Shown one piece after another: positions 6,916 to 15,489 of a stretch of 25,316 nt of DNA; the stretch's first letter is position 1, and each line of letters opens with the position of its first letter. Under the pieces are notes generated by a model. The model was not told the DNA's origin, did no database searches, and saw only the letters and a list, made by a program, of their open reading frames with translations. The stretch comes from Cycloclasticus sp. Lineage in GTDB: Bacteria; Pseudomonadota; Gammaproteobacteria; Methylococcales; Cycloclasticaceae. The translations under genes were made by a program, and so were the position numbers. The DNA lies in contig JAGPVU010000049.1 of the NCBI GenBank assembly GCA_018066825.1, positions 1 to 25,316 on the forward strand, given 5' to 3'.

Positions 6916-8411
6916 TAGTGTTCACCTTCCGTTAAACCACCTTGCGCCATTGCCACCGCTTTAAATATCGCGCGACCTTTATTCATTGTTTCTGCCCACT
7001 CGTTTTCTGGCACCGAGTCATGCACGATGCCTGCTCCGGCTTGAATATTCAATTGCCCGTCTTTAATCACCGCCGTTCGAATAGCAATAGCGGTATCTAA
7101 ATTACCGGTCCATGAGAGGTAGCCCACGGCGCCTGAATAAATACCGCGTTTAACCGGTTCCAACTCGTCAATAATCTGCATCGCCCTAATTTTTGGCGCG
7201 CCACTGACCGTGCCAGCAGGAAATGTTGCTTCCAACACATCAATCGCATCTAAGCCTGGCTTTAGGTCGCCAGTCACATTCGACACAATATGCATCACGT
7301 GAGAATAGCGTTCAATAACCATATTGTCGGTTAATTCGACAGTGCCTGTTTTTGATACTCGCCCAGCATCATTACGGCCTAGGTCGATCAACATAAGGTG
7401 CTCGGCACATTCTTTTGGATCGGCCAGCAGCTCTTTTTCCAGCGCCAAATCTTCGGTGCGCGTAGCGCCTCGCGGACGCGTGCCAGCTATCGGTCTGACC
7501 GTCACTTTGTCATCTTCTAAACGGGTTAATATTTCCGGTGACGACCCAACCACGTGAGTCTCACCCAAATTCAAATGGTACATATAAGGCGACGGGTTAA
7601 TACAGCGCAAGGCACGGTACAAATCAATCGCTGGCTCGGCGTACGGTATGGTCATGCGTTGCGACAACACCACCTGCATAACATCACCTTCAACGATATA
7701 GTCCTTCACTTTTCTAACCGCCGCTTGAAATCCCTCTTGGGTAAACCCGGAGACAAAGTCTACCTCAGCCACCGCCGTGTTATGACTACGGCCAAACGAG
7801 CTGTTGATATGCGTTTGTTCCAAGGTTAAGACCAACTCATCTAAACGCGTTACACCGTTCTGATAGGCGCTGGGTTGAGAGGGGTCAACATGGGTTATTA
7901 GCATCAACTGATTGAGTACGTTATCAAACACCAATACCTCTTCGGACACCATCAGTACAATGTCCTCTGAACCGATCGGGTCTGGTTTTTTTGCTGATTG
8001 CTGGGCGACCTTTGGCTCAATGTAATGAATCGTTTCATAGCCGAAATAGCCGACCAAGCCGCCGCTAAAACGCGGCAAACCCGCCACTTCTGCAATTTTA
8101 AACCGTGCCGCGTAATCACGCAGCCAAGCTAATGGCTCTGTACTTTGTACCGTTTCGACAGTGCGGCCATTGGATTGCACACTAATCGTCTGCCCAGAAA
8201 TTTTAATGACATCCTTACACGGTAAGCCAATAATTGAGTAGCGACCCCAATTCTCTCCACCTTGCACCGATTCAAATAAATAACTGTAGGGTGCATTGGC
8301 CAGTTTCATATACGCGCTGAGCGGCGTTTCTAAATCTGCCAAAACGGTCTTCATCAGGGGGATTTTGGTATAGCCCTGATCGGCGTAGTGTTTAAATTGT
8401 TCGGGGGTCAT
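6915..8411 (-). CDS. trpE: Anthranilate synthase component I
   Basis: Converts chorismate to anthranilate using ammonia from TrpG, the committed step to tryptophan. The 498-residue protein has an N-terminal regulatory region in which LFESVQGGENWGRYSIIGL (45-63) corresponds to the LLES-type tryptophan feedback site. The C-terminal chorismate-binding domain carries PIAGTRPRGATRTED and the signature GTVSGAPKIRAMQIIDEL. An AAAGAG Shine-Dalgarno lies about 8 nt before the ATG. It is 114 nt downstream of gph, far enough for its own promoter, although I found no clear promoter or Trp-rich leader peptide in that gap. Confidence 0.97.
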   Translation of the reverse strand: MTPEQFKHYADQGYTKIPLMKTVLADLETPLSAYMKLANAPYSYLFESVQGGENWGRYSIIGLPCKDVIKISGQTISVQSNGRTVETVQSTEPLAWLRDYAARFKIAEVAGLPRFSGGLVGYFGYETIHYIEPKVAQQSAKKPDPIGSEDIVLMVSEEVLVFDNVLNQLMLITHVDPSQPSAYQNGVTRLDELVLTLEQTHINSSFGRSHNTAVAEVDFVSGFTQEGFQAAVRKVKDYIVEGDVMQVVLSQRMTIPYAEPAIDLYRALRCINPSPYMYHLNLGETHVVGSSPEILTRLEDDKVTVRPIAGTRPRGATRTEDLALEKELLADPKECAEHLMLIDLGRNDAGRVSKTGTVELTDNMVIERYSHVMHIVSNVTGDLKPGLDAIDVLEATFPAGTVSGAPKIRAMQIIDELEPVKRGIYSGAVGYLSWTGNLDTAIAIRTAVIKDGQLNIQAGAGIVHDSVPENEWAETMNKGRAIFKAVAMAQGGLTEGEH

Positions 8412-8525
8412 GACGTGGTCTCTTTAAAAATTCAATGGGGTGTCTAGTGCGTTAACGTTAATAAGCTAACCGCCATCGTTCTTCCATTAAATTACTGTTC
8501 ATAGCGACCATTTTAACCGTATTTG

Positions 8526-9215
8526 CTAAGCAGCTCGCGTTATCACGCGGTTTATTTGTGAAAAATGACTAATAACCAAGTCGGCCCCTAAGTCGTTCAC
8601 ATCATGATCACCGTGATAACCGTAATCAACACAAATAGAATAGAAACCCGCCGCTTGTGCGGCCTGTATATCATTAATCGAGTCACCCACCATAATCGCC
8701 TGCTGCGGTGAGGTGTTAAAAAAATCCGCCACCGCTAACAATGGCATGGGGTGCGGTTTACGTTGCTCAAACGTATCCCCACACACCACCTGCTCAAAAA
8801 AATCGCTCAGTCCAAATTGCTCCAATAAGGGCAAGGTAAACTGGGTTGGCTTATTGGTTATGCAGGCCAGTTTAATGCCCGCTTCTTTTAAACCGTGCAA
8901 GGTCTGCTCAACGCCATCATATAAGGTACTTTCGCAGTTTAAATGTTCGGCATAGTGGCGCAAAAAAAGCGGGTAGGCTTTATTAAACAAGACTTCTGGG
9001 ACCTCTGCCCTAATATCCCCCGATAAAGCGCGTTTCACTAGCATACGCGCGCCGTCACCCACCCAAGACCGAACCTGTTGTTGCTGCATGGGTAAGTCCA
9101 ATTCGACCAAGGTTTTTTGTATCGCTTTTGACAAATCGGGTACGCTGTCAATCAACGTACCGTCTAAATCAAAGGCCATCAGTCGAGTTTGGCCGTTAGT
9201 AAGCAGTTCCTTCAA
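8526..9215 (-). CDS. gph: Phosphoglycolate phosphatase, HAD family
   Basis: Dephosphorylates 2-phosphoglycolate, for example that released during repair of DNA ends. 229 residues with the HAD motifs FDLDGTLIDS (nucleophile Asp16, acid/base Asp18), CITNKP for motif II, KPHP for the motif III lysine, and VGDSINDI for motif IV. The start is TTG, overlapping the rpe stop (TTGA), with AAGG 7 nt upstream. The next in-frame ATG (residue 13) would cut too close to motif I. The rpe-gph pairing is widespread in gammaproteobacteria, and gph directly upstream of trpE resembles the Pseudomonas order. Confidence 0.93.
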   Translation of the reverse strand: MKELLTNGQTRLMAFDLDGTLIDSVPDLSKAIQKTLVELDLPMQQQQVRSWVGDGARMLVKRALSGDIRAEVPEVLFNKAYPLFLRHYAEHLNCESTLYDGVEQTLHGLKEAGIKLACITNKPTQFTLPLLEQFGLSDFFEQVVCGDTFEQRKPHPMPLLAVADFFNTSPQQAIMVGDSINDIQAAQAAGFYSICVDYGYHGDHDVNDLGADLVISHFSQINRVITRAA

Positions 9216-9886
9216 TTAACGGCCTTGTCTATTTGTGCGCGCATAGCTGTGATCGTTTTTGCATAACCCTCGGTATTAAAAATAGCCGAGCCAGCCACAA
9301 ACATATCGGCACCTGCCGCAGCAATTGAACCAATATTATCGACCTTAACACCACCGTCGACCTCTAAACGAATATCAAAACCACTCTCATCTATCAATTG
9401 CCGTACTTGTCGCAGCTTTTCGAGCGTCGCGGGAATAAATTGCTGGCCGCCAAAGCCAGGGTTCACTGACATCAATAAAATAACGTCAATCTTATCCATA
9501 ACATAATCTAGATAACTCAGCGGGGTCGCCGGATTAAACACCAAGCCCGACTGACAACCTTGCTCCTTAATCAAAGCCAAACTGCGGTCGATATGCTCAG
9601 ACGCTTCTGGGTGAAAGGTAATGATGCTAGCTCCGGCCTTAGCAAAGTCAGGGATGATTCTATCTACCGGTTTAACCATCAAATGCACATCAATCGGTGC
9701 GGTAACGCCGTGATTGCGCAACGCTTCACACACTAACGGGCCTATTGTTAAATTCGGCACATAGTGGTTGTCCATCACGTCAAAATGCACGACGTCAGCC
9801 CCTGCGGCTAAAACAGCGTCAACTTCCTCGCCTAGGCGAGCAAAATCAGCGGATAAAATAGAGGGGGCAATTAGCGGAGTTTTCAT
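9212..9886 (-). CDS. rpe: Ribulose-phosphate 3-epimerase
   Basis: Interconverts ribulose 5-phosphate and xylulose 5-phosphate in the pentose phosphate pathway. 224-residue TIM barrel with APSILSADFARL (7-18), HFDVMDNHYVPN (34-45) bearing metal ligands His35 and Asp37, HLMVKPVD, VNPGFGGQQF, and EVDGGV with the second catalytic Asp. Its last codons overlap the TTG start of gph. A CRP-type palindrome lies about 44-59 nt upstream of the ATG, so catabolite-type or Clp-type control is possible. Confidence 0.97.
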   Translation of the reverse strand: MKTPLIAPSILSADFARLGEEVDAVLAAGADVVHFDVMDNHYVPNLTIGPLVCEALRNHGVTAPIDVHLMVKPVDRIIPDFAKAGASIITFHPEASEHIDRSLALIKEQGCQSGLVFNPATPLSYLDYVMDKIDVILLMSVNPGFGGQQFIPATLEKLRQVRQLIDESGFDIRLEVDGGVKVDNIGSIAAAGADMFVAGSAIFNTEGYAKTITAMRAQIDKAVN

Positions 9887-9929
9887 CTGATTGATGTCTA
9901 TTTAATAAAAAAACAAGCGTACCCGAAAT

Positions 9930-9945
9930 TGTGATTTATTTCACC
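9930..9945. promoter_or_regulatory. Candidate CRP/Clp-type operator upstream of rpe
   Basis: The + strand reads TGTGATTTATTTCACC, i.e. TGTGA-N6-TCACC, nine of ten conserved positions of the CRP half-site consensus TGTGA-N6-TCACA. Its centre is 51-52 nt upstream of the rpe ATG. If the A/T-rich hexamer TATTAA at 9907-9902 (- strand) is the -10, the site would be centred near -42, the class II activator position. The -10 is not strong and no -35 is evident, as expected for an activator-dependent promoter. Functional assignment is inference. Confidence 0.4.
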
Positions 9946-9986
9946 TGAATACTCGTTAGACGTGAGTTTTCGGCGCTGTTTTAGGC

Positions 9987-10214
9987 TTAAACCAACTTTT
10001 TGATCGATAAAAATTTCTTTTCTGCGCTAATGTGCATTTCAAAGGTGCCGTATACGCCGTCATGGGTTAAAAAAGGCCGCACCTTCTCCGCTGAAAACTC
10101 AACCCGTCGCCCATCATTGGCTATAGTAGAAATGGTTTTGGCGTGGCCCTTGTACACCGACAGATATTTTTCTGCCGGTATTGCCAATTTAAAAACCAGT
10201 GACTGATTATTCAT
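9987..10214 (-). CDS. DUF2835 family small protein
   Basis: 75 residues matching the DUF2835 pattern: an N-terminal IPAEKYLSVYKGHAKTI, a central DGRRVEFSAEKVRPF, and THDGVYGTFEM before a short basic tail. The family is small, cytosolic by appearance and of unknown function. There is no signal peptide, membrane segment or cysteine. It reads toward rpe with a 100-nt gap and diverges from the DUF3530 gene. Recognition is from memory of the family consensus. Confidence 0.82.
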   Translation of the reverse strand: MNNQSLVFKLAIPAEKYLSVYKGHAKTISTIANDGRRVEFSAEKVRPFLTHDGVYGTFEMHISAEKKFLSIKKLV

Positions 10215-10384
10215 AACGTAATTTTAACCTCAAAAACGCCTACCCTGAAACACTAAAAGCCGCTTAAGACCTTTTGCGCTGCATTGATTTTAACTAGCCA
10301 ACATAGACAATGCGACTGGATTTTTTCAGCCGTCTAATGCAACATGAACAACTCACCAATCCAAATAAAACACAGACCCTTATC

Positions 10385-11203
10385 ATGCTGATAAAACGAC
10401 TACTTTTACCGCTGTTGTTTTTTTTAACCTCGCAGCTTGGCTACGCCTTTGCCGCTGATCTTGATCGTGAAAAACATGTCGCCGAGAGCATCAAAGACAG
10501 TATCGTGGTGGGGGATGTGCTTATGTTGCAATCAAATGGCGCTGAATTTATTGGTTTAGTTAATCTTGACCACAGCAATACAAATCGAGGCCTTGTCATT
10601 GTATTGCACGGCATGGGCTCAAACCCTAACGCACCACAAATCATCGCCCCCCTACGTGATCGACTGGCCGAACTCGGCTGGATCAGTCTTGCAATCCAAT
10701 TACCGTTAGCACCCACAGGGGCTTATATCGATGACTACTTAGCCTTAATTAACGAGGCCTCCCCACGCATTCAAGCTGCTGTCGACTACTCACGCAACAC
10801 GTACCCGAGCTTGCCCTGTTTTATCGTTGCACACAGCTTGGGCGCGGTGATGGCAACACAGTATTTATCGACTCAAGAAAAGTCCAACTGCCAAGCTGCC
10901 GTGATGATTGGCTTACCGACACTGTCTTCGGACCTTCCAGAGGCTCGATCGCTTAGTTTGTTGAAGAAAGTCAGCCTACCCGTATTAGACATCTACGGCA
11001 GTCAAGATTTAGACAGCGTTAAAAAAATGGCCTCATCAAGGGCAGCAACAATAATGGAAAACAACCCACTCAGTCGTCAAGTTGAAATAATCGGTGCCGA
11101 CCACAGCTTTACGGGCTTAGATGACGTTCTTATTCGCGCCATTCACAGTTGGCTCAGTCAGATAATAGAGCCTGACAATCAGATCAAAAAAAGAACTAAC
11201 TAA
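10385..11203 (+). CDS. DUF3530-like alpha/beta-hydrolase, exported
   Basis: With the ATG at 10385 the protein has 272 residues and starts with a standard signal peptide (MLIKRLLLPLLFFLTSQLG, then an AFA-type cleavage site). The upstream in-frame ATG at 10310 would add 25 polar residues before the signal and is less likely. Neither start has a clear Shine-Dalgarno. The alpha/beta-hydrolase pattern is plain: oxyanion-region VLHGMGSNPNAP, nucleophile elbow AHSLG (Ser151), acid Asp208 in YGSQDLDS, and His240 in GADHSF. Substrate unknown; periplasmic location inferred. It is followed after 123 nt by the DUF445 gene. Confidence 0.85.
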   Translation: MLIKRLLLPLLFFLTSQLGYAFAADLDREKHVAESIKDSIVVGDVLMLQSNGAEFIGLVNLDHSNTNRGLVIVLHGMGSNPNAPQIIAPLRDRLAELGWISLAIQLPLAPTGAYIDDYLALINEASPRIQAAVDYSRNTYPSLPCFIVAHSLGAVMATQYLSTQEKSNCQAAVMIGLPTLSSDLPEARSLSLLKKVSLPVLDIYGSQDLDSVKKMASSRAATIMENNPLSRQVEIIGADHSFTGLDDVLIRAIHSWLSQIIEPDNQIKKRTN

Positions 11204-11326
11204 TGATCGTTCTTGCCTTAAACTTACACATTTTTCCCGCTGTCAGTTGGCTAGTCACTAGGTTTGCACCTATTGGATACCCGCTCCGCAAGGGATTCTA
11301 AATTTTAACCTAAGCTATAACTATCT

Positions 11327-12064
11327 ATGAACAACGAACAAGTAAACAACACTGTCAATAAAAGCCTACTGACTAATTTAGTGGCCTTGGGCATTATTAT
11401 CGCTAGCTTTTATAGCCCCCACTACGCTGATAACATTAAAGCCGTTGGTATTTTTGCACTATCTGGCGCCATTACTAACTGGATTGCGATCCATATGCTA
11501 TTCGAAAAAGTACCTTTGCTATACGGTTCTGGCGTTATTCCAGCGCATTTTGAAGAGTTTAAACAGGGCATTCGACGTTTGATCATGGATCAATTCTTTA
11601 CCCAACAAAATATCGAGCGCTTTTTACAGCGTGAGGAAGATTCCGCCCAGCAACTATTTAACATTGATCCCTTATTAGATCGACTGGATTATGACAAATT
11701 ATTCCAAGGTTTACTCGACGCCATTGCAGAGTCATCATTTGGCAGCATGTTGGCGATGGTCGGTGGCACCGATGCCTTAATGCCTTTAAAGCAACCGTTC
11801 TGCGAGAAAATTCGCTTAACACTCACCGAAATGACGCAAAGCAAGGACTTTATTGAAGCGCTTCACGAAGGCATCAATGCGCGTCAAATCAGTGGTGATT
11901 TGGTTGATGATATCGAGGCCATTGTTGAAAAAAGATTAGACGAATTGACCCCCGAGATGGTCAAGCAAATCATTCAACGCATGATTAAGGCGCACCTAGG
12001 TTGGTTGGTGGTATGGGGCGGCGTATTCGGCGGCTTGATCGGTTTGGGTTTTAGCCTAATCTAA
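11327..12064 (+). CDS. DUF445-family membrane protein
   Basis: 245 residues. Two N-terminal hydrophobic segments (about 15-30 and 38-57, with the family-typical GAITNWIAIHMLFE at 47-60), a long amphipathic cytosolic or periplasmic middle rich in charged helices, and a C-terminal membrane helix (about 226-245). This is the shape of the DUF445 family (E. coli YjiN and Bacillus YheB relatives). Function is unknown. No convincing Shine-Dalgarno precedes the ATG. Only 2 nt separate its stop from the YjbQ-family start, so the two are probably one transcript. Confidence 0.88.
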   Translation: MNNEQVNNTVNKSLLTNLVALGIIIASFYSPHYADNIKAVGIFALSGAITNWIAIHMLFEKVPLLYGSGVIPAHFEEFKQGIRRLIMDQFFTQQNIERFLQREEDSAQQLFNIDPLLDRLDYDKLFQGLLDAIAESSFGSMLAMVGGTDALMPLKQPFCEKIRLTLTEMTQSKDFIEALHEGINARQISGDLVDDIEAIVEKRLDELTPEMVKQIIQRMIKAHLGWLVVWGGVFGGLIGLGFSLI

Positions 12065-12066
12065 GC

Positions 12067-12480
12067 ATGGTATTTCAACGTTCTTTTGTTATCGCTACCA
12101 GCGGCCGTGGAACCCAAGAAATAACCCATGAAATCAATAAAATCTTGCAAGCCAGCACCATCGACAAGGGTTTGTGCCAAGTATTTTGCCAGCACACCAG
12201 TGCCTCGTTATTGTTATGTGAAAATGCTGACCCCGACGTACAACGTGACCTAGGGGTTTTTATGCAACAACTCGTGCCGGATGGCGACCCACGCTTTATT
12301 CATACCATGGAAGGCAAAGACGATATGCCCGCGCATATTCGAACCGTTCTCAGCAATCCCAATCTATCGGTACCCATTAGTAACGGGCAGTTAGCCCTAG
12401 GAACCTGGCAAGGCATTTTTCTTTGGGAGCATCGCCTATCCGGCCACACAAGAAATATTTGCGTTACCTTAGTGTCCTAG
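12067..12480 (+). CDS. YjbQ/UPF0047-family protein
   Basis: 137 residues of the YjbQ fold: QHTSASLLLCENADPDVQRD (residues 38-57) with the conserved His-Thr-Ser, then FIHTMEGKDDMPAHI and a C-terminal LGTWQGIFLWEHR. The family has conserved histidines that can bind metal, and E. coli YjbQ has weak thiamine-phosphate synthase activity, but its physiological role is unclear. Full length and intact. It is cotranscribed with the DUF445 gene and convergent with motB, with 16 nt between the two stop codons. Confidence 0.9.
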   Translation: MVFQRSFVIATSGRGTQEITHEINKILQASTIDKGLCQVFCQHTSASLLLCENADPDVQRDLGVFMQQLVPDGDPRFIHTMEGKDDMPAHIRTVLSNPNLSVPISNGQLALGTWQGIFLWEHRLSGHTRNICVTLVS

Positions 12481-12496
12481 CCCGCGTTCATTTATC

Positions 12497-13153
12497 CTAA
12501 TGGCTCGATTCGAACCCTTCTGGCACTCGCAACACCAAGGCAACTCGCCTGTTTTTCTTACGACCTTGCTCGTCGCTATTACTCACCATCGGCCGTGTAT
12601 CAGCGTAACCAATAGCGCTTAAACGTTGCGGTGAAATACCTTGCCCTATTAAGTAACGCGTCACACTCGACGCTCTGGCAGATGACAGCTCCCAATTCGA
12701 CAAATACCGCGGTGTTGAAATGGCACGATCATCCGTATGCCCCTCGACCAAAATTTGCCACGGCCTTTGTTTTAACATGACGGCTATTTCATCTAACAAG
12801 CGTTCACCCGACAGACTTAAGGTGGCATCGGCTGGAAAAAACAAAATACTATCGCTCATCGCCAATTTAATTTGATTGTTTTCCTCAACCACTTTAACCC
12901 GATCTTTTAAATGGTTTAAGTAGCTCTGGTCTAAAAATGCCATAGCGCTTGGCGCCTGGACTGCCGCAGCCGTCTGCTGCTTTTCAAGCGCTTGTTGCTT
13001 TAGGTCTTTTTGTTGATAGCTGAGCAATAAAACAAACAAGGTCACCATTAACAATAACAGATCAATATAACTAATGGCCCAAGCTTCATGGCCTTCATCG
13101 AGCTGCATCGGTTCGGGCTCAGTTATCGAGTTTGATCGTATCTCAGTCGGCAT
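12497..13153 (-). CDS. motB: Flagellar motor stator protein MotB-like (OmpA-type peptidoglycan binding)
   Basis: 218 residues. A short cytosolic N-terminus, one membrane helix (WAISYIDLLLLMVTLFVLL, about 25-44) with the ion-binding Asp31, a Gln/Ala-rich plug-like linker, and an OmpA/MotB domain containing VEGHTDD (136-142), LSSARASSV and IGYADTRP. It forms the stator with MotA, carrying ions and anchoring to peptidoglycan. The helix resembles MotD/PomB types as much as E. coli MotB, so the coupling ion is not clear. Its start lies 11 nt inside motA. No other flagellar gene is in the window. Confidence 0.9.
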   Translation of the reverse strand: MPTEIRSNSITEPEPMQLDEGHEAWAISYIDLLLLMVTLFVLLLSYQQKDLKQQALEKQQTAAAVQAPSAMAFLDQSYLNHLKDRVKVVEENNQIKLAMSDSILFFPADATLSLSGERLLDEIAVMLKQRPWQILVEGHTDDRAISTPRYLSNWELSSARASSVTRYLIGQGISPQRLSAIGYADTRPMVSNSDEQGRKKNRRVALVLRVPEGFESSH

Positions 13154-13982
13154 GGCTTGCCACTAAAGACGACTTAGACGGCCATTGACGTAGCTTTGGT
13201 TTAGCACGCTCTATTGTATCGGCAGGTATGCCATGAGCCTCTAACATGTCCCGTATCAACATCGGATGTTTACGTTCGTATAACATCACCAAGCCTTCTA
13301 TTAAGGTATCAAGATGCGCCGCGTGTTGGCTTGTTCGACGTTCCAACCTAATTGCCAACGGTTTGCAGACCAAATTCGCTAGTACTAGGCCATACAATGT
13401 GGTCAATAGCGCAAACCCCATGGTGGCGCCCACTTGCTCTAAGCCGACATCACCTAGTCCGTATAGCATATGGATCATGCCCAACAAGGTACCCAGCATG
13501 CCAAACGCCGGCGCGTAACTCGACATCAGCCGTAGCATTTGTGATTTTTCTTGGTTGTTTTGTAATAAACGCGTGCGGTCTTTAGATAAGATTTGACTCA
13601 CATCACTTAACGAGTAACGGTCTAAAATCAGCTGTACGCCTTTGCGAAGAATCGGCTGACGCACCAATTCAAGCTCTTGTTCCAACAACCTAATTTGGGC
13701 TGAGCGATATAGGTGAGCGCAGCGAAGCAGCTGTTTAAACTCGGCACGTGCATAAAAGTTGGGTAGCTGATGCCCTTTTGCTAACTTAGGTAGCTCACGT
13801 AACAGTTGTAATACTTTATGATGCGGTTTACTCAACATCAAAGCACAGAGTGAGCCGCCTACAACAATCAACAAGCCAGGTATATTGAGCAGAGAAAATA
13901 AATGACTCGGTGAGATAAGCGTTACCACTGAAACCAGTAGCATCAATAAGGTTAAATTAAACAGTGTGAACAGTCGCATCAT
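13143..13982 (-). CDS. motA: Flagellar motor stator protein MotA-like
   Basis: 279 residues from the ATG at 13982, chosen because GGGAG lies 4 nt upstream; a longer ORF to 14021 lacks a ribosome binding site. Four membrane segments: about 5-25, a second containing IPGLLIVVGGSLCALML, and a C-terminal pair containing SYAPAFGMLGTLLGM and GFALLTTLYGLVLANLV, which carry the conserved prolines and glycines of MotA/PomA. The large cytosolic loop is basic, as needed for contact with FliG. It is coupled to motB by an 11-nt overlap. The gap to yajQ upstream is 168 nt. Confidence 0.9.
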   Translation of the reverse strand: MMRLFTLFNLTLLMLLVSVVTLISPSHLFSLLNIPGLLIVVGGSLCALMLSKPHHKVLQLLRELPKLAKGHQLPNFYARAEFKQLLRCAHLYRSAQIRLLEQELELVRQPILRKGVQLILDRYSLSDVSQILSKDRTRLLQNNQEKSQMLRLMSSYAPAFGMLGTLLGMIHMLYGLGDVGLEQVGATMGFALLTTLYGLVLANLVCKPLAIRLERRTSQHAAHLDTLIEGLVMLYERKHPMLIRDMLEAHGIPADTIERAKPKLRQWPSKSSLVASHAD

Positions 13983-14150
13983 GTGCTCCCTAAATAAAAG
14001 ATGACGCTGACCACAAAGCAATTGATGTGCCGAAAAAATTTAATCTTTTAAAAACAAGGCATTGAATAAATTTAACCAAATACAAGAACGGCACATTGCC
14101 GCTTTTTTAATGTGCAGAGGCAACCCCTTGCCTTGATAAGCAGCACCTTT

Positions 14151-14633
14151 CTAATCGCGAAAATTCTTATACTGCAGGGGAAGGCCGGTTTGTTCTGCTT
14201 TAAGCATCGCCATCACGGCCTGCAAATCGTCCCGTTTTTTACCCGTTACGCGTACTTGCTCGCTTTGAATTTGTGCCTGAACCTTCAGCTTTTTTTCTTT
14301 TATCAGTTTGGTGATTTTTTTTGCCGACTCACTGTCTAAACCTTCTTTAATAATCACTTTTTGCTTCACTTTCATCCCGCTTTCCTCGGCGGCTTGTACG
14401 TCCATACAATCAACATCCACACCGCGTCGCGATAACTTAACGCGAAAAATATCCAGCATTTGCCCCAGCTGAAATTTAGAATCTCCGACTAAGGTGATAT
14501 CGTTGCCTGCTTGCTCAAACCTAGCATCCGTTCCTTTAAAGTCAAATCGTGTCGTTACCTCTTTATTAGCTTGGTCCACGGCATTGGTCAATTCGTGCTT
14601 ATCTACCTCAGAAACCACGTCAAATGATGGCAT
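14151..14633 (-). CDS. yajQ: YajQ-family nucleotide-binding protein
   Basis: 160 residues matching YajQ over its full length: MPSFDVVSEVDKHELTNA at the start, RFDFKGTDA, VDCMDVQ and a C-terminal VRVTGKKRDDLQAVM. The fold is two ferredoxin-like domains. A Xanthomonas YajQ-family protein has been reported to bind c-di-GMP and act with a transcription factor; other members have been described as binding nucleic acid or nucleotides. AAGGAG lies 5 nt before the ATG. It sits 22 nt after djlA and upstream of motAB. No regulator partner is adjacent. Confidence 0.95.
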   Translation of the reverse strand: MPSFDVVSEVDKHELTNAVDQANKEVTTRFDFKGTDARFEQAGNDITLVGDSKFQLGQMLDIFRVKLSRRGVDVDCMDVQAAEESGMKVKQKVIIKEGLDSESAKKITKLIKEKKLKVQAQIQSEQVRVTGKKRDDLQAVMAMLKAEQTGLPLQYKNFRD

Positions 14634-14655
14634 AACGTCTCCTTATATTGTTTGT

Positions 14656-15429
14656 TTAATTTTTTCGTAGCTCACGAATCGTATCGTAGGCCTCGGTGAG
14701 TTGTTGGGTTTTTTCCTTCGCGATTTTCATCATCTCATCCGGCAAGCCTTTTGATACCAGCTTATCCGGATGGTGCTGACTGATCAGGCGCCGATACGCT
14801 TTTTTAACTTCCGCATCAGTTGCCGTTTCTTCCACCCCTAATATTGCATAGCTCTCTTCTGGGGTGGTACGGGTTTGCTGATGCGAACCACGGCGCTGAC
14901 TGGCCCCCAACATGCGCTTTAATTGTTCGTAGGCAAATTGCGGAATGCCTAACTTGCCACAGATATGCAATAAAATGACATCTTCGCTGTCATCCAAGGT
15001 CCCGTCAGCAAACGCCGCTTGTAACTGAATTTCAATAAACATGCGGACTAAGTTTTTCTGCCGCTGACAGCTTTGCTTAAATTCATTGATTTCTACGTCT
15101 AAGTCAAACTCTGCTTGTTTACCGCGATTAAATTCAGCCATCGCTTGCTGTTTCATCGCCGGGCTTAGCTCCATTTGAGCCATCACCCGCTCGGCCATTT
15201 GAATTTCTTCTTTAGACACTTGCCCATCGGCTTTTGCAATATGCCCCATCACGGCAAACGAGGTTTTAAAAAACGTGGTCTTTATCTTCTGCTGATGTTC
15301 TGGGTCAAATGGGTTACTCGCAAGACCGGTGTCAAACTTATGCCCAATATAGATGCCCAGTAACGCGCCTAAGGTGCCAAAGGTCATGTAACCAAAAATT
15401 CCACCCAGTATTTTCCCCGTCCATCTCAT
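14656..15429 (-). CDS. djlA: DjlA-type membrane-anchored DnaJ co-chaperone
   Basis: 257 residues with the three-part DjlA layout: an N-terminal membrane helix (about 8-30, rich in Gly), a TerB-like helical domain (about 55-175), and a C-terminal J domain with YAILGVEETATDAEVKKAYR and the HPD triad at 220-222. DjlA stimulates DnaK at the inner membrane. AAAGG lies 9 nt before the ATG. It diverges from purC over a 60-nt promoter region and is probably cotranscribed with yajQ, 22 nt downstream. Confidence 0.94.
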   Translation of the reverse strand: MRWTGKILGGIFGYMTFGTLGALLGIYIGHKFDTGLASNPFDPEHQQKIKTTFFKTSFAVMGHIAKADGQVSKEEIQMAERVMAQMELSPAMKQQAMAEFNRGKQAEFDLDVEINEFKQSCQRQKNLVRMFIEIQLQAAFADGTLDDSEDVILLHICGKLGIPQFAYEQLKRMLGASQRRGSHQQTRTTPEESYAILGVEETATDAEVKKAYRRLISQHHPDKLVSKGLPDEMMKIAKEKTQQLTEAYDTIRELRKN

Positions 15430-15489
15430 TGTTTTATACCTTTTACTTGCAAAATTATTAATAAAATTAGATCATTAGCAGCTTTTTTC

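Noticed and set aside
8458..8511. A 17-codon frame (- strand) upstream of trpE with one Trp codon, as a possible trp leader peptide
   Set aside because: It has no Shine-Dalgarno, only a single Trp codon rather than tandem Trp codons, and I see no terminator/antiterminator hairpins with a T tract before trpE.
14089..14108. Hairpin CGGCA-CAT-TGCCG followed by CTTTTTT on the + strand in the yajQ-motA gap
   Set aside because: Its T tract points along the + strand, where no gene ends; on the - strand, where transcripts run, the tail is only weakly U-rich. Probably not a real terminator.
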